Shown: positions 18,840-27,491, numbered from the stretch's first letter. The stretch: DNA of 40,784 bases from Opitutales bacterium (GCA_021772565.1 JAJFLR010000082.1:1-40784); one strand, 5' to 3'. Notes: generated by a model not told the origin, from the sequence alone. Numbers and translations: made by a program.

Positions 18840-19185
18840 GTTTTTTTAAGAGAGTCATTTAGGGATAATAAAACCAACGCAGTCACAACACCTATTTGGA
18901 CATCGGAAGTTCTAAATGCTGAGCGCAGAACTAGAATTAGCAAGGATGATGTTGATGGACAAATTTTTTGACTTACTTTCATTACCAATTGAAATTAAAT
19001 TCAGCCATAATTATCTCAATATATCAAATATTGTGACGCTTGCACGAAAGCATCGTTTGACATCTTATGACGCTTTTTACTTATATCTTGTACACGATAT
19101 GGGGCTGCCTCTTGCAACTGTTGATAAGGCTCTTCGTAAAGCTGCAGCAAAAGAAAAGATATTAGTTTTACCAAAGACGGTTTGA
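18832..19185 (+). pseudogene. Broken VapC-like PIN-domain toxin
   Basis: The ATG at 18832 overlaps the antitoxin stop, as in intact phd-vapC pairs, but reads MDEFF and then stops at 18847-18849. The expected catalytic Asp-containing strand and the helix after it are missing. From 18867 a second frame gives TTPIWTSEVLNAERRTRISKDD, which fits the middle of a PIN domain, until a stop at 18969. The original frame then resumes as FFDLLSLPIEIKF and LTSYDAFYLYLVHDMGLPLATVDKAL, the typical C-terminal half. So there is at least one deletion plus a frameshift near the T-run at 18964-18969. The toxin cannot be functional. Confidence 0.8.
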
Positions 19186-19214
19186 CAGGATTGTCTTAAT
19201 ATTATTATTTTCTT

Positions 19215-20282
19215 CTATAACCACTTTGAATGCCGAGGTGCCAGGGCTCTTGATAATTTTTTAGCCAAAAATGGGCCTTTATAAATTAACCCTGAATAGA
19301 TTTGAATTAACTTTGCTCCGGCGTCACATGTTTTTCCGGCTGTAATAGGATCAGAAATTCCACCTACACCGATAATTGGCAGTTTCCCGTTTGTCACACG
19401 GTTAATATAATTTATGATGGTAATTGATTTTTCATGTAATGGACGCCCACTTAAGCCTCCTTCATCCTGGCTGATTTTTCTTAAACCTCCCTCACGCGAT
19501 ATTGTCGTATTAGTTGCAATCACTCCATCAAATGAATTTTGCAACACAGATTCGATAACTGAATCTAATTCTCTGAATGATAGATCGGGTGAAATTTTTA
19601 AAAGCATTGGGATTGTGTTAACCCCCAACTTTTTAGAGCGATTTATATTAATTTCACGAAGCCCTCTGAGAAGTGGGCAAAGATTTTTTGTTTCATGAAG
19701 CAATCGTAGACCAGGTGTATTTGGACTAGAAATATTTATTGTAAAGTAATTTGCATAATCAGCTAAATTATTAAAACATTTCAGATAGTCATCTAGTGCA
19801 TTTTCAAGATGGGTATCTTTATTTTTTCCAATATTAATTCCCAAAGGAAGATGTTTTTTGGATTTTGCACCAGATTCTTTTAAACGTCTGGCAATTGCTT
19901 CTGCTCCATCATTATTGAATCCCATCTTGTTTGTAATGGCTTGATGTTCGGGATGCCTGAAAAGTCTTGGTTGCGGATTGCCGTTTTGTGCTAATGGTGT
20001 TACAGTGCCGATTTCAACATGGCCGAATCCCATAGCTTCTGCAGCACGCCAAAATTGCCCATTCTTGTCCATGCCTGCTGCTAAACCTACAGCAGTAGGA
20101 AATTTTAGACCGAATAAATCAATAGGATTATGACCGATTGGCCTGTTGCAATACCCCAATATTCGACAAAGAGACTTACTTTTACTCAGTTGACGCAATA
20201 GTTTTACAGCAGTTACATGTGATTTTTCCGGATCCTGAGTAAACAAGACAGGGCGAACTATATATTGATAAAATAGCCCCAT
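19215..20282 (-). CDS. pyrD: Dihydroorotate dehydrogenase (quinone), class 2
   Basis: The 355-residue flavoprotein oxidises dihydroorotate to orotate in pyrimidine synthesis. The N-terminal extension (MGLFYQYIVRPVLFTQDPEKSH) is the membrane/quinone-associated helix of class 2 enzymes. FMN-barrel motifs follow: VGLAAGMDKNGQFWRAAEAMG, TPLAQNGNPQPRLFRHPEHQ, NKMGFNNDG, ISSPNTPGLR (with the catalytic serine region) and GVGGISDP. It is on the strand opposite the pyrR-pyrB-pyrC operon and 1.9 kb away, so it is regulated separately. Confidence 0.96.
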   Translation of the reverse strand: MGLFYQYIVRPVLFTQDPEKSHVTAVKLLRQLSKSKSLCRILGYCNRPIGHNPIDLFGLKFPTAVGLAAGMDKNGQFWRAAEAMGFGHVEIGTVTPLAQNGNPQPRLFRHPEHQAITNKMGFNNDGAEAIARRLKESGAKSKKHLPLGINIGKNKDTHLENALDDYLKCFNNLADYANYFTINISSPNTPGLRLLHETKNLCPLLRGLREININRSKKLGVNTIPMLLKISPDLSFRELDSVIESVLQNSFDGVIATNTTISREGGLRKISQDEGGLSGRPLHEKSITIINYINRVTNGKLPIIGVGGISDPITAGKTCDAGAKLIQIYSGLIYKGPFLAKKLSRALAPRHSKWL

Positions 20283-20578
20283 TATATTAATACTTTAAGA
20301 TTTAACATAAAATAGTGAGTTAAAATTAATTAACAATCTTGAGATAATTTAAAATTTATATAAAATTAATCTTTAAAAATAATTTAAATATGTCCATTGG
20401 GTTTGTCGTCAAATTTATAAAAATAATTGATCTTAAATAAATAATTAACAATTTTGTAATGAAAACGTTTAAATTAAGCTATTGACAGACTTCAATCACA
20501 TATTATCGCTCATTTCAGAATCTTAAGATAAACAACCATTATAAGGTTAAATCCAGATAAAATTAGAGAATATTTAAA
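20283..20578. other. Very AT-rich divergent intergenic region
   Basis: This 296-base gap separates pyrD (minus) from the AT-hook protein gene (plus). It is extremely AT-rich, with repeated AATTAACAAT(C/T)TTG patterns near 20330 and 20446. It presumably holds both promoters. I see no reading frame or RNA gene. Confidence 0.5.
20482..20509 (+). promoter_or_regulatory. Candidate promoter for the AT-hook protein gene
   Basis: TTGACA (20482-20487) is followed after 16 bases by TATCGC (20504-20509), or after 13 bases by TATTAT. It lies about 70-100 bases before the start codon. The -35 is perfect and the -10 is only moderate. Confidence 0.35.
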
Positions 20579-21331
20579 ATGTCAAAATCTAGTCCTCAGC
20601 TCGATTGGTGTATAGTAAAAGTTAGTGATGATGAAAACTGGTGGGTAGAAGAAATTAGCGACCCTATTCATTGGGATGTCGATGGGCTTGGAATAGTCGA
20701 CCCAAAACAGGTTACACATATAATTGACTTATGCGATTCTCTTAGAGTTTATGGGTTCGATCCATCTATATTAGAAGATGCATTTTTTAAATTTAGAATT
20801 GATAGTGCAACTAAAGATAAACGCGTTAAACTAAGCCGAGTTAAAGTTTCCATAATTGATGGCGATGAAGAGTTATTCGCTTTGCCAAATATTATGGATG
20901 AAGAAAAAGGACCCTACGCCGACTTTTTAGATCAGATTACAAAATTTAGGGTTAAAATGTTAAATGACCTTATTGATTTTGAACAAAAATTAACAATTGA
21001 TGAGTTGGAAGATGAAATTAGAGAAAGACAAAATTCCGACCTAATGGAAGGGATACCTGTTCATTTCTTTAATGAAATTACAACTGTCTTGGAATATGTC
21101 CCTGAGGGATTTGAAGGTGATTTAGATGAAGAAATCAGTTCTTCATCTAAAAATAAAGATGCTGACCTAAATGAATTTCCTGAAATAGAAGTAGATGAGA
21201 AAATTGTCGAAGATGAGACAATGAAATGGGATGACGGTGGTGATAGTGAAAAAGACGAGGATGATATGGATGATATAGATGATGATATAATTATTAAAAA
21301 GCCTAAGCGTGGTCGTCCTAGAAAGACTTGA
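20579..21331 (+). CDS. Acidic protein of unknown function with a C-terminal AT-hook
   Basis: The 250-residue soluble protein has no signal peptide. Residues 1-170 look folded, with WWVEEISDPIHWDVDGLG near the start and a charged helix LIDFEQKLTIDELEDEIRE. Residues 175-238 are a very acidic Asp/Glu tail. The last residues, KKPKRGRPRKT, contain an AT-hook core (RGRP) with flanking basic residues, a motif that binds the minor groove of AT-rich DNA. I do not recognise the family. A folded domain, acidic linker and AT-hook suggest a DNA-associated or nucleoid role in this AT-rich genome; this is inference. It is followed by the export lipoprotein gene after about 40 bases, perhaps in one transcript. 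Confidence 0.75.
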   Translation: MSKSSPQLDWCIVKVSDDENWWVEEISDPIHWDVDGLGIVDPKQVTHIIDLCDSLRVYGFDPSILEDAFFKFRIDSATKDKRVKLSRVKVSIIDGDEELFALPNIMDEEKGPYADFLDQITKFRVKMLNDLIDFEQKLTIDELEDEIRERQNSDLMEGIPVHFFNEITTVLEYVPEGFEGDLDEEISSSSKNKDADLNEFPEIEVDEKIVEDETMKWDDGGDSEKDEDDMDDIDDDIIIKKPKRGRPRKT

Positions 21332-21372
21332 TCTAAGTTTTAAAACAGTTGATAGTAATTGTTAATAAAAAC

Positions 21373-21966
21373 ATGAAAATTATATTTCATCATTCTATAT
21401 GTACATTTTTCACTTTGTTGATTTTAAGTTTAAGTGGGTGTATAACCGGGGATTCAGGTTCTCATAATCCAAAACTAGAATCTACTATCTCTGTGGCTTT
21501 TTTACGATTTGGTGACAATTTGACTATTGATCTGCAAAGTATACCTGACCCTTTATCCTTAGATGCTCAAGTTGATGACCAAGGTTTTATTAGTCTAAGA
21601 TATATTGGTAAAATAAAAGCTGTTGATTTAACTGCTTCAGAGTTAGCAAGTAAAATCAAACAAACATATTTAGATAAAAAAATATATACTGATATTGATA
21701 TCTCTGTAACGCTTGCAGATCGGTTTGTTTATGTAGGAGGTGAAGTGCGCCAGCCAGGTAGAGTCCCTTGGAGTACAGATCTTACAATGACAAAGGCAAT
21801 TACACTAGCCGGTGAATTTGGTCTCTACGCTAAAAAGGATGGGGTGATACTTAATAGGGATAATGGGAGTTATACTTTTGATGCAAAGTTAGCTTTAAGA
21901 AAACCTATTGAAGATCCGAAATTATTACCGGGTGACAGGATATCAGTTCCCAGATCTACTTTTTAA
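21373..21966 (+). CDS. Polysaccharide export lipoprotein (Wza/Poly_export family)
   Basis: Starting at ATG 21373 (a TTG eight codons earlier is possible) the product has 197 residues. It has a lipoprotein signal: a hydrophobic core and the lipobox LSGC near residues 21-24. The poly-export domain follows (LTIDLQSIPDPLSLDAQVDDQGFISLRYIGKI), then one SLBB-like segment (FVYVGGEVRQPGRVPWS) and the typical end LLPGDRISVPRS. These proteins form the outer-membrane channel for capsule or exopolysaccharide. It is short, with a single SLBB-like repeat, and no glycosyltransferases or Wzc-like kinase are nearby, so it is an orphan component here. Confidence 0.85.
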   Translation: MKIIFHHSICTFFTLLILSLSGCITGDSGSHNPKLESTISVAFLRFGDNLTIDLQSIPDPLSLDAQVDDQGFISLRYIGKIKAVDLTASELASKIKQTYLDKKIYTDIDISVTLADRFVYVGGEVRQPGRVPWSTDLTMTKAITLAGEFGLYAKKDGVILNRDNGSYTFDAKLALRKPIEDPKLLPGDRISVPRSTF

Positions 21967-21978
21967 ATTTTTTTGAGT

Positions 21979-22005
21979 CATTAGGGGAAAACATTATCCC
22001 CAATG
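21979..22005 (+). terminator. Hairpin after the export lipoprotein gene
   Basis: CATT-A-GGGG, a 10-base loop, then CCCC-AATG forms an 8-bp stem with one bulged A, starting 12 bases after the stop codon. No T-tract follows, so intrinsic termination is doubtful; it may instead protect the 3' end or belong to the pyrR leader. Confidence 0.3.
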
Positions 22006-22157
22006 CAATATAGATAAATTAAAATTAAACCCAATACCGATATGTACAAGTTACAGCACCTCATTGTATAATTCAAACACCACGTTATACATAAGATTTT
22101 ATTGATTCAGTGAATTCTTGACTCGTAACTAAAAGGGTGTGAACTATTCGGGTCAGC

Positions 22158-22694
22158 ATGAAAATAATAAAAACTATTTCTAGCAAAGAACTTCATAATG
22201 CTGTGGATCAATTGTCAGAACAGCTAGTTAAAAAGCATAAAAAATCCCGGAATTTAGTAATAATCGGTATTGCAAATGGAGGGGTTGCATTAAGTAAACT
22301 AATAGCTCAAAAAGTTAGCTCATTAATTAATAGAGAAATCCCGTCCGGTATTATTAATGCAGTTTTTCATCGAGATGATCTGGGCAGTAATCCTATTCCC
22401 AAAGATTTTTTTCGAACTCAATTACCTGTCGAAATTGATGATACAGAAATTATTTTAATTGATGATGTAATTTTTACCGGCAGAACTGTGCGTGCGACAA
22501 TTGATGAAATTTTTGATCAGGGACGACCTAAGAGTATTGACTTTGTCGTCTTGTTGGATCGTGGTCACAGGTGCTTGCCCATACAACCTAACTATACCGG
22601 TTTTACAATTGACACAACTCTAGATCAAGTTGTTAAAGCCAATATAAATCTTGAAAATCCTTTAGAGGATAACCTAACTATTTACCAGAAATGA
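22158..22694 (+). CDS. pyrR: Pyr operon regulator / uracil phosphoribosyltransferase PyrR
   Basis: The 178-residue protein has the type I phosphoribosyltransferase fold. The PRPP loop is ILIDDVIFTGRTVRA (99-113), preceded by the dimerising/RNA-binding region GIANGGVALSKLIA and HRDDLGSNPI. In Bacillus and relatives PyrR binds pyr mRNA to attenuate transcription and also makes UMP from uracil. It lies directly upstream of pyrB and overlaps it by 4 bases (ATGA), which fits autoregulation of this operon. I do not see a clear anti-terminator/terminator pair in the 190-base leader, so control may differ from Bacillus. Confidence 0.92.
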   Translation: MKIIKTISSKELHNAVDQLSEQLVKKHKKSRNLVIIGIANGGVALSKLIAQKVSSLINREIPSGIINAVFHRDDLGSNPIPKDFFRTQLPVEIDDTEIILIDDVIFTGRTVRATIDEIFDQGRPKSIDFVVLLDRGHRCLPIQPNYTGFTIDTTLDQVVKANINLENPLEDNLTIYQK

Positions 22695-23659
22695 CTGATA
22701 ATTTTACTTGGAACCGAAAAGATTTTCTCAGTATTGAGGATTTAAGTAAAGATGAACTTGAAACGATTTTTGCATATGCTGATCAGTTTAAGCAGACACT
22801 GGATCGCACACAAAAAAAATTACCCACATTAAGAGGAAAAACGATACTTAATCTTTTTATGGAACCGAGTACTCGAACTAAAGTTGCATTTGAAATTGCA
22901 GCTAAAAGATTGAGTGCTGACGTCATTACAATTACAGGGGATGCCAGCAGTTTGTCTAAAGGGGAATCATTGAGAGATACTGCAAAAAATATTGCTGCAT
23001 TAAATGCCGACGTGATAATCACCAGAAATTCTCATGCTGGTTCAGCTTATTATTTAAGTAAAATTGTAGACATACCGGTGATAAATGCCGGTGATGGAGC
23101 ACACGAGCATCCGACTCAGGCTTTACTTGATTGTTTTACCCTGAGAGATCACTTTGGCGATTTAAAGGGATTAAATGTAACAATTTTGGGTGATATATTA
23201 TTTAGCAGAGTTGCACGCTCTAATATTTGGGCGTTACAAAAATTAGGAGCTTCCGTGACACTTGCCGGCCCCGCCACATTAGTCCCAAAAAAATTTGAAG
23301 AATTCGGTGTTAAAGTTCATCATGATGTTGAAACAGCTTTGAAAAATTCAGACGCAGTTATGTTATTGCGAATTCAACATGAAAGACAAAGTTCAATTCA
23401 TTTTCCTTCGTTAGGAGAATATACAAAAATGTTTGGATTGAATAAAAAACGAGCTGCACTCTTAAAACCTGAAGCGATTATTTTGCATCCAGGCCCTGTT
23501 AACAGAGGAGTGGAAATTGATTCACAATTAGCAGATTCTGAAAAGTCAGTAATTTTAAAACAAGCTACTCACGGAATAGTTTGTCGAATGGCTGTATTAT
23601 TTTTGTGTGCTACAGCAGCTGCGAATAATTTAATGAATAAAATTTCAGCAAATGAATAA
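22691..23659 (+). CDS. pyrB: Aspartate carbamoyltransferase catalytic subunit
   Basis: The 322-residue enzyme condenses carbamoyl phosphate with aspartate, the committed step of pyrimidine synthesis. Visible motifs are MEPSTRTKVAFEIAAKRL (the STRT carbamoyl-phosphate site at 60-63), GDGAHEHPTQALLDCFTL, and ILHPGPVNRGVEI near the C terminus. No pyrI regulatory subunit is adjacent. It overlaps pyrR at its start and pyrC at its end (8 bases), so the three are translationally coupled. Confidence 0.96.
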   Translation: MTDNFTWNRKDFLSIEDLSKDELETIFAYADQFKQTLDRTQKKLPTLRGKTILNLFMEPSTRTKVAFEIAAKRLSADVITITGDASSLSKGESLRDTAKNIAALNADVIITRNSHAGSAYYLSKIVDIPVINAGDGAHEHPTQALLDCFTLRDHFGDLKGLNVTILGDILFSRVARSNIWALQKLGASVTLAGPATLVPKKFEEFGVKVHHDVETALKNSDAVMLLRIQHERQSSIHFPSLGEYTKMFGLNKKRAALLKPEAIILHPGPVNRGVEIDSQLADSEKSVILKQATHGIVCRMAVLFLCATAAANNLMNKISANE

Positions 23660-24947
23660 TATTTTATGGATAAAAAGTGGAAAGGTTATTGATCCGATAA
23701 ATAATCGAAATGATATCGGTGATGTTTTTGTTATTGATGATAAAATTGTTTCTGACCTCACTTCACAGCAAAAAAAAGAAGCTAAAATTTTAGATGCAAA
23801 TGGGTTAGTTGTATCTCCGGGTCTTGTAGATATACATGTCCACCTGCGCGATCCAGGACAAACTCATAAAGAAAGTATAAAGACTGGTACATACTCAGCT
23901 GCCGCTGGTGGATTTACGACAATTGTCTGTATGCCAAATACTTCACCTCCAGCTGATAACGCAGGAACTATTCAACTGATAAAAAATTCAATTAGTAGTA
24001 GAGCTATAGTTAATGTTTATCCAACAGGCTGTATGACGATTGGTCAAAAGGGTGAAAAATTGGCACCGATTGGATCATTGAAAAGAGCTGGCGTTGTTGC
24101 TGTTACTGACGATGGGTTGTGTGTTCAAAATAACGAATTAATGCGGAGAGTTGTAGAATATGCTAACATGTTTGATCTTGTAGTTATGGATCATTGCCAG
24201 GATGCCGACCTTACTGATGGATCAGTTATGAATGAAGGGCATTGGTCTTTGCGTCTGGGTCTGAAAGGATGGCCGAATTCAGCTGAAGATATTATTGTAT
24301 CCAGAAACGTAATTTTATCCAAATACTCCGGTGCTCATATTCATTTACAACACATTAGCTCTGCTCATTCAATTGAGATTATTCGCGAAGCAAAAAAGAA
24401 TAATATTCGGATCACAGCTGAAGTCACACCTCATCATATTAGTTTAACAGATGAAAAAACTAAAGATTATAATACTAATTTCAAAATGAATCCCCCTCTT
24501 CGAACAGAAGAAGATAGAAAAGCTATCGTTAATGGATTGCTGGAAGGTGTTATTGACTGTATATCTACAGACCATGCCCCTCATAGTGACTATGAAAAAG
24601 ACACAGTCTTTGATCAGGCTATGTTTGGTATAACCGGTCTTGAAACTGCATTAGCAGTTTCTTTAGAAACGTTGTACCATAACAAATTAGCAAGTCTACC
24701 AGATGTTATTAGTTGGATGACTTATAAACCCTCGAAAATTTTAGGATTAGAATCAGGGACATTAAACATTGGATCAGATGCGGATATTGTTTTATTTAAT
24801 CCTGATGAAGAATGGTTAGTTCAAGCAGATAACTTTCAAAGTAAATCAAACAATTCACCATGGATTGGAGATAGACTTAGAGGTAAGGTAAATAGAACAA
24901 TCGTAAAAGGAAAAACCGTTTGGGATGGAAAGAAAATAATTTCGTAA
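23652..24947 (+). CDS. pyrC: Dihydroorotase
   Basis: The 431-residue amidohydrolase has DIHVHLRDPGQTHKE (metal-binding H62 and H64, substrate Arg), AAAGGFTTIVCMPNTSP, then IHLQHISSAHS, EVTPHHISLTDE and DCISTDHAPHS, which supply the remaining metal ligands and the catalytic Asp. It closes carbamoyl aspartate to dihydroorotate. It belongs to the long class I type often paired with PyrB. It overlaps pyrB by 8 bases and appears to end the operon; no terminator hairpin with T-tract is seen after it. Confidence 0.95.
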   Translation: MNNILWIKSGKVIDPINNRNDIGDVFVIDDKIVSDLTSQQKKEAKILDANGLVVSPGLVDIHVHLRDPGQTHKESIKTGTYSAAAGGFTTIVCMPNTSPPADNAGTIQLIKNSISSRAIVNVYPTGCMTIGQKGEKLAPIGSLKRAGVVAVTDDGLCVQNNELMRRVVEYANMFDLVVMDHCQDADLTDGSVMNEGHWSLRLGLKGWPNSAEDIIVSRNVILSKYSGAHIHLQHISSAHSIEIIREAKKNNIRITAEVTPHHISLTDEKTKDYNTNFKMNPPLRTEEDRKAIVNGLLEGVIDCISTDHAPHSDYEKDTVFDQAMFGITGLETALAVSLETLYHNKLASLPDVISWMTYKPSKILGLESGTLNIGSDADIVLFNPDEEWLVQADNFQSKSNNSPWIGDRLRGKVNRTIVKGKTVWDGKKIIS

Positions 24948-25033
24948 ATGTGTAGGTTTGACGTTAATTATTCTTAAATTCAAAGTATCTACTCAACATG
25001 GCCTTGGACATCAATTATTCTTCTGACTTTCAG

Positions 25034-25196
25034 TGTAGGGCCTCCGCGACTCGACTGAGCTCGCCGTGGTCTTGCGGAGTTGCTTTCATTGTAGGGCCTC
25101 CGCTTGCGGAGTTGCCTGCAACTGCTGAATCTCAATACAAGGCATCGAACAACAGCTTTCGCAAAGCTACTGCTAGTCAAGAGTTCGAGCCCTACA
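25034..25196 (+). repeat. Composite dispersed element with inverted ends (TGTAGGGC...GCCCTACA)
   Basis: The stretch begins TGTAGGGCCTCCGCGACTCG and contains a second internal TGTAGGGCCTCCGC at 25090. It ends GAGCCCTACA, the inverted form of the start. Much of it recurs at 40694-40784, including CGACTCGACTGAGCTCGCCGT and AAGGCATCGAACAA. Its higher GC content contrasts with the flanks. It could be a non-autonomous mobile element or a REP-like unit. A 97-codon reading frame across it (24998-25291) is judged spurious. Confidence 0.7.
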
Positions 25197-25303
25197 AAAT
25201 TAGATTTGAAAACTTGGTATTTATAAAAATACTGAGTAGTTACCTTTCAAAGCTATACAACAGGCTAATTTTTTACGGAGACCACAATTGATATTTGCTA
25301 TAC

Positions 25304-26185
25304 ATGGAAGCTTCCGAATTTATAAAAGAAAACCCTGCATTTATAAAATATATTACTGGTCTGATAATAACTAGTGGAATTTGTATTTTAATATTTTTGG
25401 CGCGTTTTATATTTAAACATCAGGGGCAGACTTCAGAAAAAGTAATTTCATGGAATGTTAAATGGACAGATTTTGGCCTGTTGATTTGGCTAATTTTAAT
25501 TTGGCTACTTTTTAGTTTTTCCGTAATGAGCAAGATATTTGCTGATAGCGATGATTCTTCATTCAATATTAATCAAATAATATATGGTGGTTTTAGTATG
25601 CATGTTGGTATATTAATAATACTATATTTATTTCAGAAGAAAAATAAATACTTACATTTTACTGAAAGTTTAAATTCAATAAAATTACCCGTTTGGAAAT
25701 CGATGCCATTGGGGCTTTTTATTTTCTTCTGTGGCTTTCCATTTATCTGGCTTGTTAGTACGATATGGGGATTAATATTGTTAGTTCTAAAGAAGGAAGG
25801 GTATCCGGTCTCACTGGAAGCACAACCGATAATAGAAATATTTCAACAACTCACATCTGTAAAACTTTTTTTAGCTTTATCGTTTTTGGCAGTCGTCTCG
25901 GCTCCTATAACTGAAGAATTAATATTTCGTGGAGTCATATATCGATTTTTAAAAAGTAAATGTTCAGTTAGATTATCTATGTTAGCCAGCGCAGTTTTGT
26001 TTGCACTCATGCATTATAACATAGCAAGTTTTCCTGCATTAGTAGTTGTTGGACTATGCCTGTGTATTGCATACGAAGTCAGTGGAAATATTTTGACACC
26101 CATTTTCTTCCATAGTTTTTTTAATTTAAATTCTGTGATATTGATTACACTGCAACCGGAATTTCCCTTGGAGTTTAATTTTTAG
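25304..26185 (+). CDS. CPBP-family intramembrane glutamic endopeptidase (CAAX protease-like)
   Basis: With ATG 25304 the product has 293 residues (a TTG at 25295 follows an ACGGAG sequence and is an alternative). About eight hydrophobic segments are visible. The Abi/CPBP signature is APITEELIFRGVIYRFL, with the paired catalytic glutamates and Arg, then ALMHYN (histidine) and ILTPIFFHSFFNLNS (second histidine and Asn). Family members cleave within membranes or act in protein maturation and self-immunity; the substrate here is unknown. It follows pyrC but is separated by the repeat element, so it is probably its own unit. Confidence 0.88.
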   Translation: MEASEFIKENPAFIKYITGLIITSGICILIFLARFIFKHQGQTSEKVISWNVKWTDFGLLIWLILIWLLFSFSVMSKIFADSDDSSFNINQIIYGGFSMHVGILIILYLFQKKNKYLHFTESLNSIKLPVWKSMPLGLFIFFCGFPFIWLVSTIWGLILLVLKKEGYPVSLEAQPIIEIFQQLTSVKLFLALSFLAVVSAPITEELIFRGVIYRFLKSKCSVRLSMLASAVLFALMHYNIASFPALVVVGLCLCIAYEVSGNILTPIFFHSFFNLNSVILITLQPEFPLEFNF

Positions 26186-26393
26186 AACAAAACTGTAATA
26201 GACAGGATTAACAGGATGGAATTTTTAATATTGATCAGAGATATACTGGTTCTGGAAAATAATTTCACAAAGTGATTTGAAAAAGTTATAAAGGCTCAAA
26301 TTACATAGATTACATCGTCCAGCCGTCGTAGCAATAGGCTACTATGGCGGAGTAGGCTCACGTTTCTCCTCGCAATGACAACGGTGTTTTCAT

Positions 26394-26433
26394 TTGTCAT
26401 TGCGAATTCGACTTTAGTCGAATGTGGCAATCC
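26394..26433 (+). repeat. Dispersed CATTGCGA...GCAATC repeat with internal hairpin
   Basis: The copy starts TTGTCATTGCGA and ends GTGGCAATCC. Its middle, ATTCGACTTTAGTCGAAT, is a perfect stem with a two-base loop. Only the ends are shared with the other copies. Confidence 0.75.
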
Positions 26434-26474
26434 AGCTGACTTTTTGTGAAATTAATTCCTGGAATCAGAATATA

Positions 26475-26509
26475 TTGTCATCGCGAGGAATAAAGTAACG
26501 TGGCGATCC
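26475..26509 (+). repeat. Diverged CATTGCGA...GCAATC repeat
   Basis: TTGTCATCGCGAGG...GTGGCGATCC matches the family ends, with compensating changes in both ends (ATTGCG to ATCGCG and GCAAT to GCGAT), which keeps the end-to-end pairing. Confidence 0.65.
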
Positions 26510-26777
26510 ATGAAATCCTAGTTAGGATTTTCTTAAAATATTTAAGGATAGAGGAATGCGACTAGTGCATCCGCTTTGAAATCAAATATATACTATCAAT
26601 TACCTCATTGTTATTTGTAAACCGTGCTACTTATTTAATCAAAACCCCGCGGCAGAGCCACAGGTCATCACAAGTTAAATAATTTAACTTTGTTATTTAC
26701 ATCGTAAAAATTATATGAATAATCCAAAATTTATGCAAACGCCTGATTAAAATAACCCGTCATCTCTTAAATCATAA

Positions 26778-27434
26778 ATGTCATCTCAATTTAAAACGCT
26801 ATTCACATTCATATCCATCTGCTGTGCAATAGTACAATGCAATGTGCTACTGGCTATCAGTTTCTCCACTGAAATCGAATGGCAGAATAATTCGGGAAAC
26901 TTTAGTATTGAAACCTTTGATTCGCTTATCACTGAAAGCAGTCTTGCCGTCATGTCACTGCCAAGTTTAGGGATTGCATTTGAAAGACTCAATGACAGCA
27001 GCAGTTTTCCGACACTATTCCCTCGAAACCAGGTCGGCGGTAACTCAGTTTCAGAACCTTTCGTTCTCCTGAATGACAGCAATTTATCGTTGCCGGGCTT
27101 AGGCTCCATTAATTTTCTGCCCGTTAATTCAACTAAACCTATTACTGCAGTCGGTTACTGGAATACCGGACAAGATGATGCGACACAACTCCGACTCTTC
27201 GACAATATGGGTAACTTACTCGAGAGTGCTGACTCTGCAACCGGATTGAGTTTCATTGGCATTGTCTCTAATACTCCTGTAGCCAGAGTGGAAATTGGCA
27301 GTGTCGGAGGAAATGGTCTGTTTACCATCGATAATCTTCAGGTTTCGACTATTCCAGAACCGACAACAGTAATGTTGATACTAACAGGTATTGTGTTCAT
27401 TTTAGTCTATCGTCAATTAACTTCAACAGAGTGA
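26778..27434 (+). CDS. PEP-CTERM sorting-domain protein
   Basis: The 218-residue exported protein has a signal peptide (about 1-29, hydrophobic FTFISICCAIVQCNVLLAISF). It has a beta-rich body and a C-terminal PEP-CTERM signal: STIPEPTTVMLILTGIVFILVYRQL, written here as the motif IPEP plus a hydrophobic helix and a short polar tail. The end of the body (VARVEIGSVGGNGLFTIDNL) resembles the last strands of PEP-CTERM surface domains. No enzyme motif is visible. It is the first of five exported-protein genes in a row, and its last bases are only 8 bases from the next in-frame ATG upstream of the repeat. Confidence 0.85.
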   Translation: MSSQFKTLFTFISICCAIVQCNVLLAISFSTEIEWQNNSGNFSIETFDSLITESSLAVMSLPSLGIAFERLNDSSSFPTLFPRNQVGGNSVSEPFVLLNDSNLSLPGLGSINFLPVNSTKPITAVGYWNTGQDDATQLRLFDNMGNLLESADSATGLSFIGIVSNTPVARVEIGSVGGNGLFTIDNLQVSTIPEPTTVMLILTGIVFILVYRQLTSTE

Positions 27435-27491
27435 AATTAAAAATGTCTGGAAATATTTCAGGTATATTTCGTAATCGAAATCAAAAACTCC

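Larger units (their letters stand above)
26186..26777. other. Gene-free stretch rich in dispersed repeats
   Basis: No reading frame here looks real. The stretch contains ACAGGATTAACAGGATGGA near 26200 (a short pattern seen as a repeat in many bacteria), half a CATTGCGA repeat in minus orientation ending near 26382, and two further copies listed separately. It lies between the protease gene and the exported-protein cluster and presumably contains the promoter for the latter. Confidence 0.5.

Noticed and set aside
25178-25195. tRNA T-arm-like sequence GAGTTCGAGCCCTACA
   Set aside because: No acceptor stem, D-arm or anticodon arm can be placed around it; it is the end of the TGTAGGGC dispersed element.
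24998-25291. 97-codon plus-strand reading frame after pyrC
   Set aside because: It is made almost entirely of the dispersed repeat element and shows no protein-like pattern.
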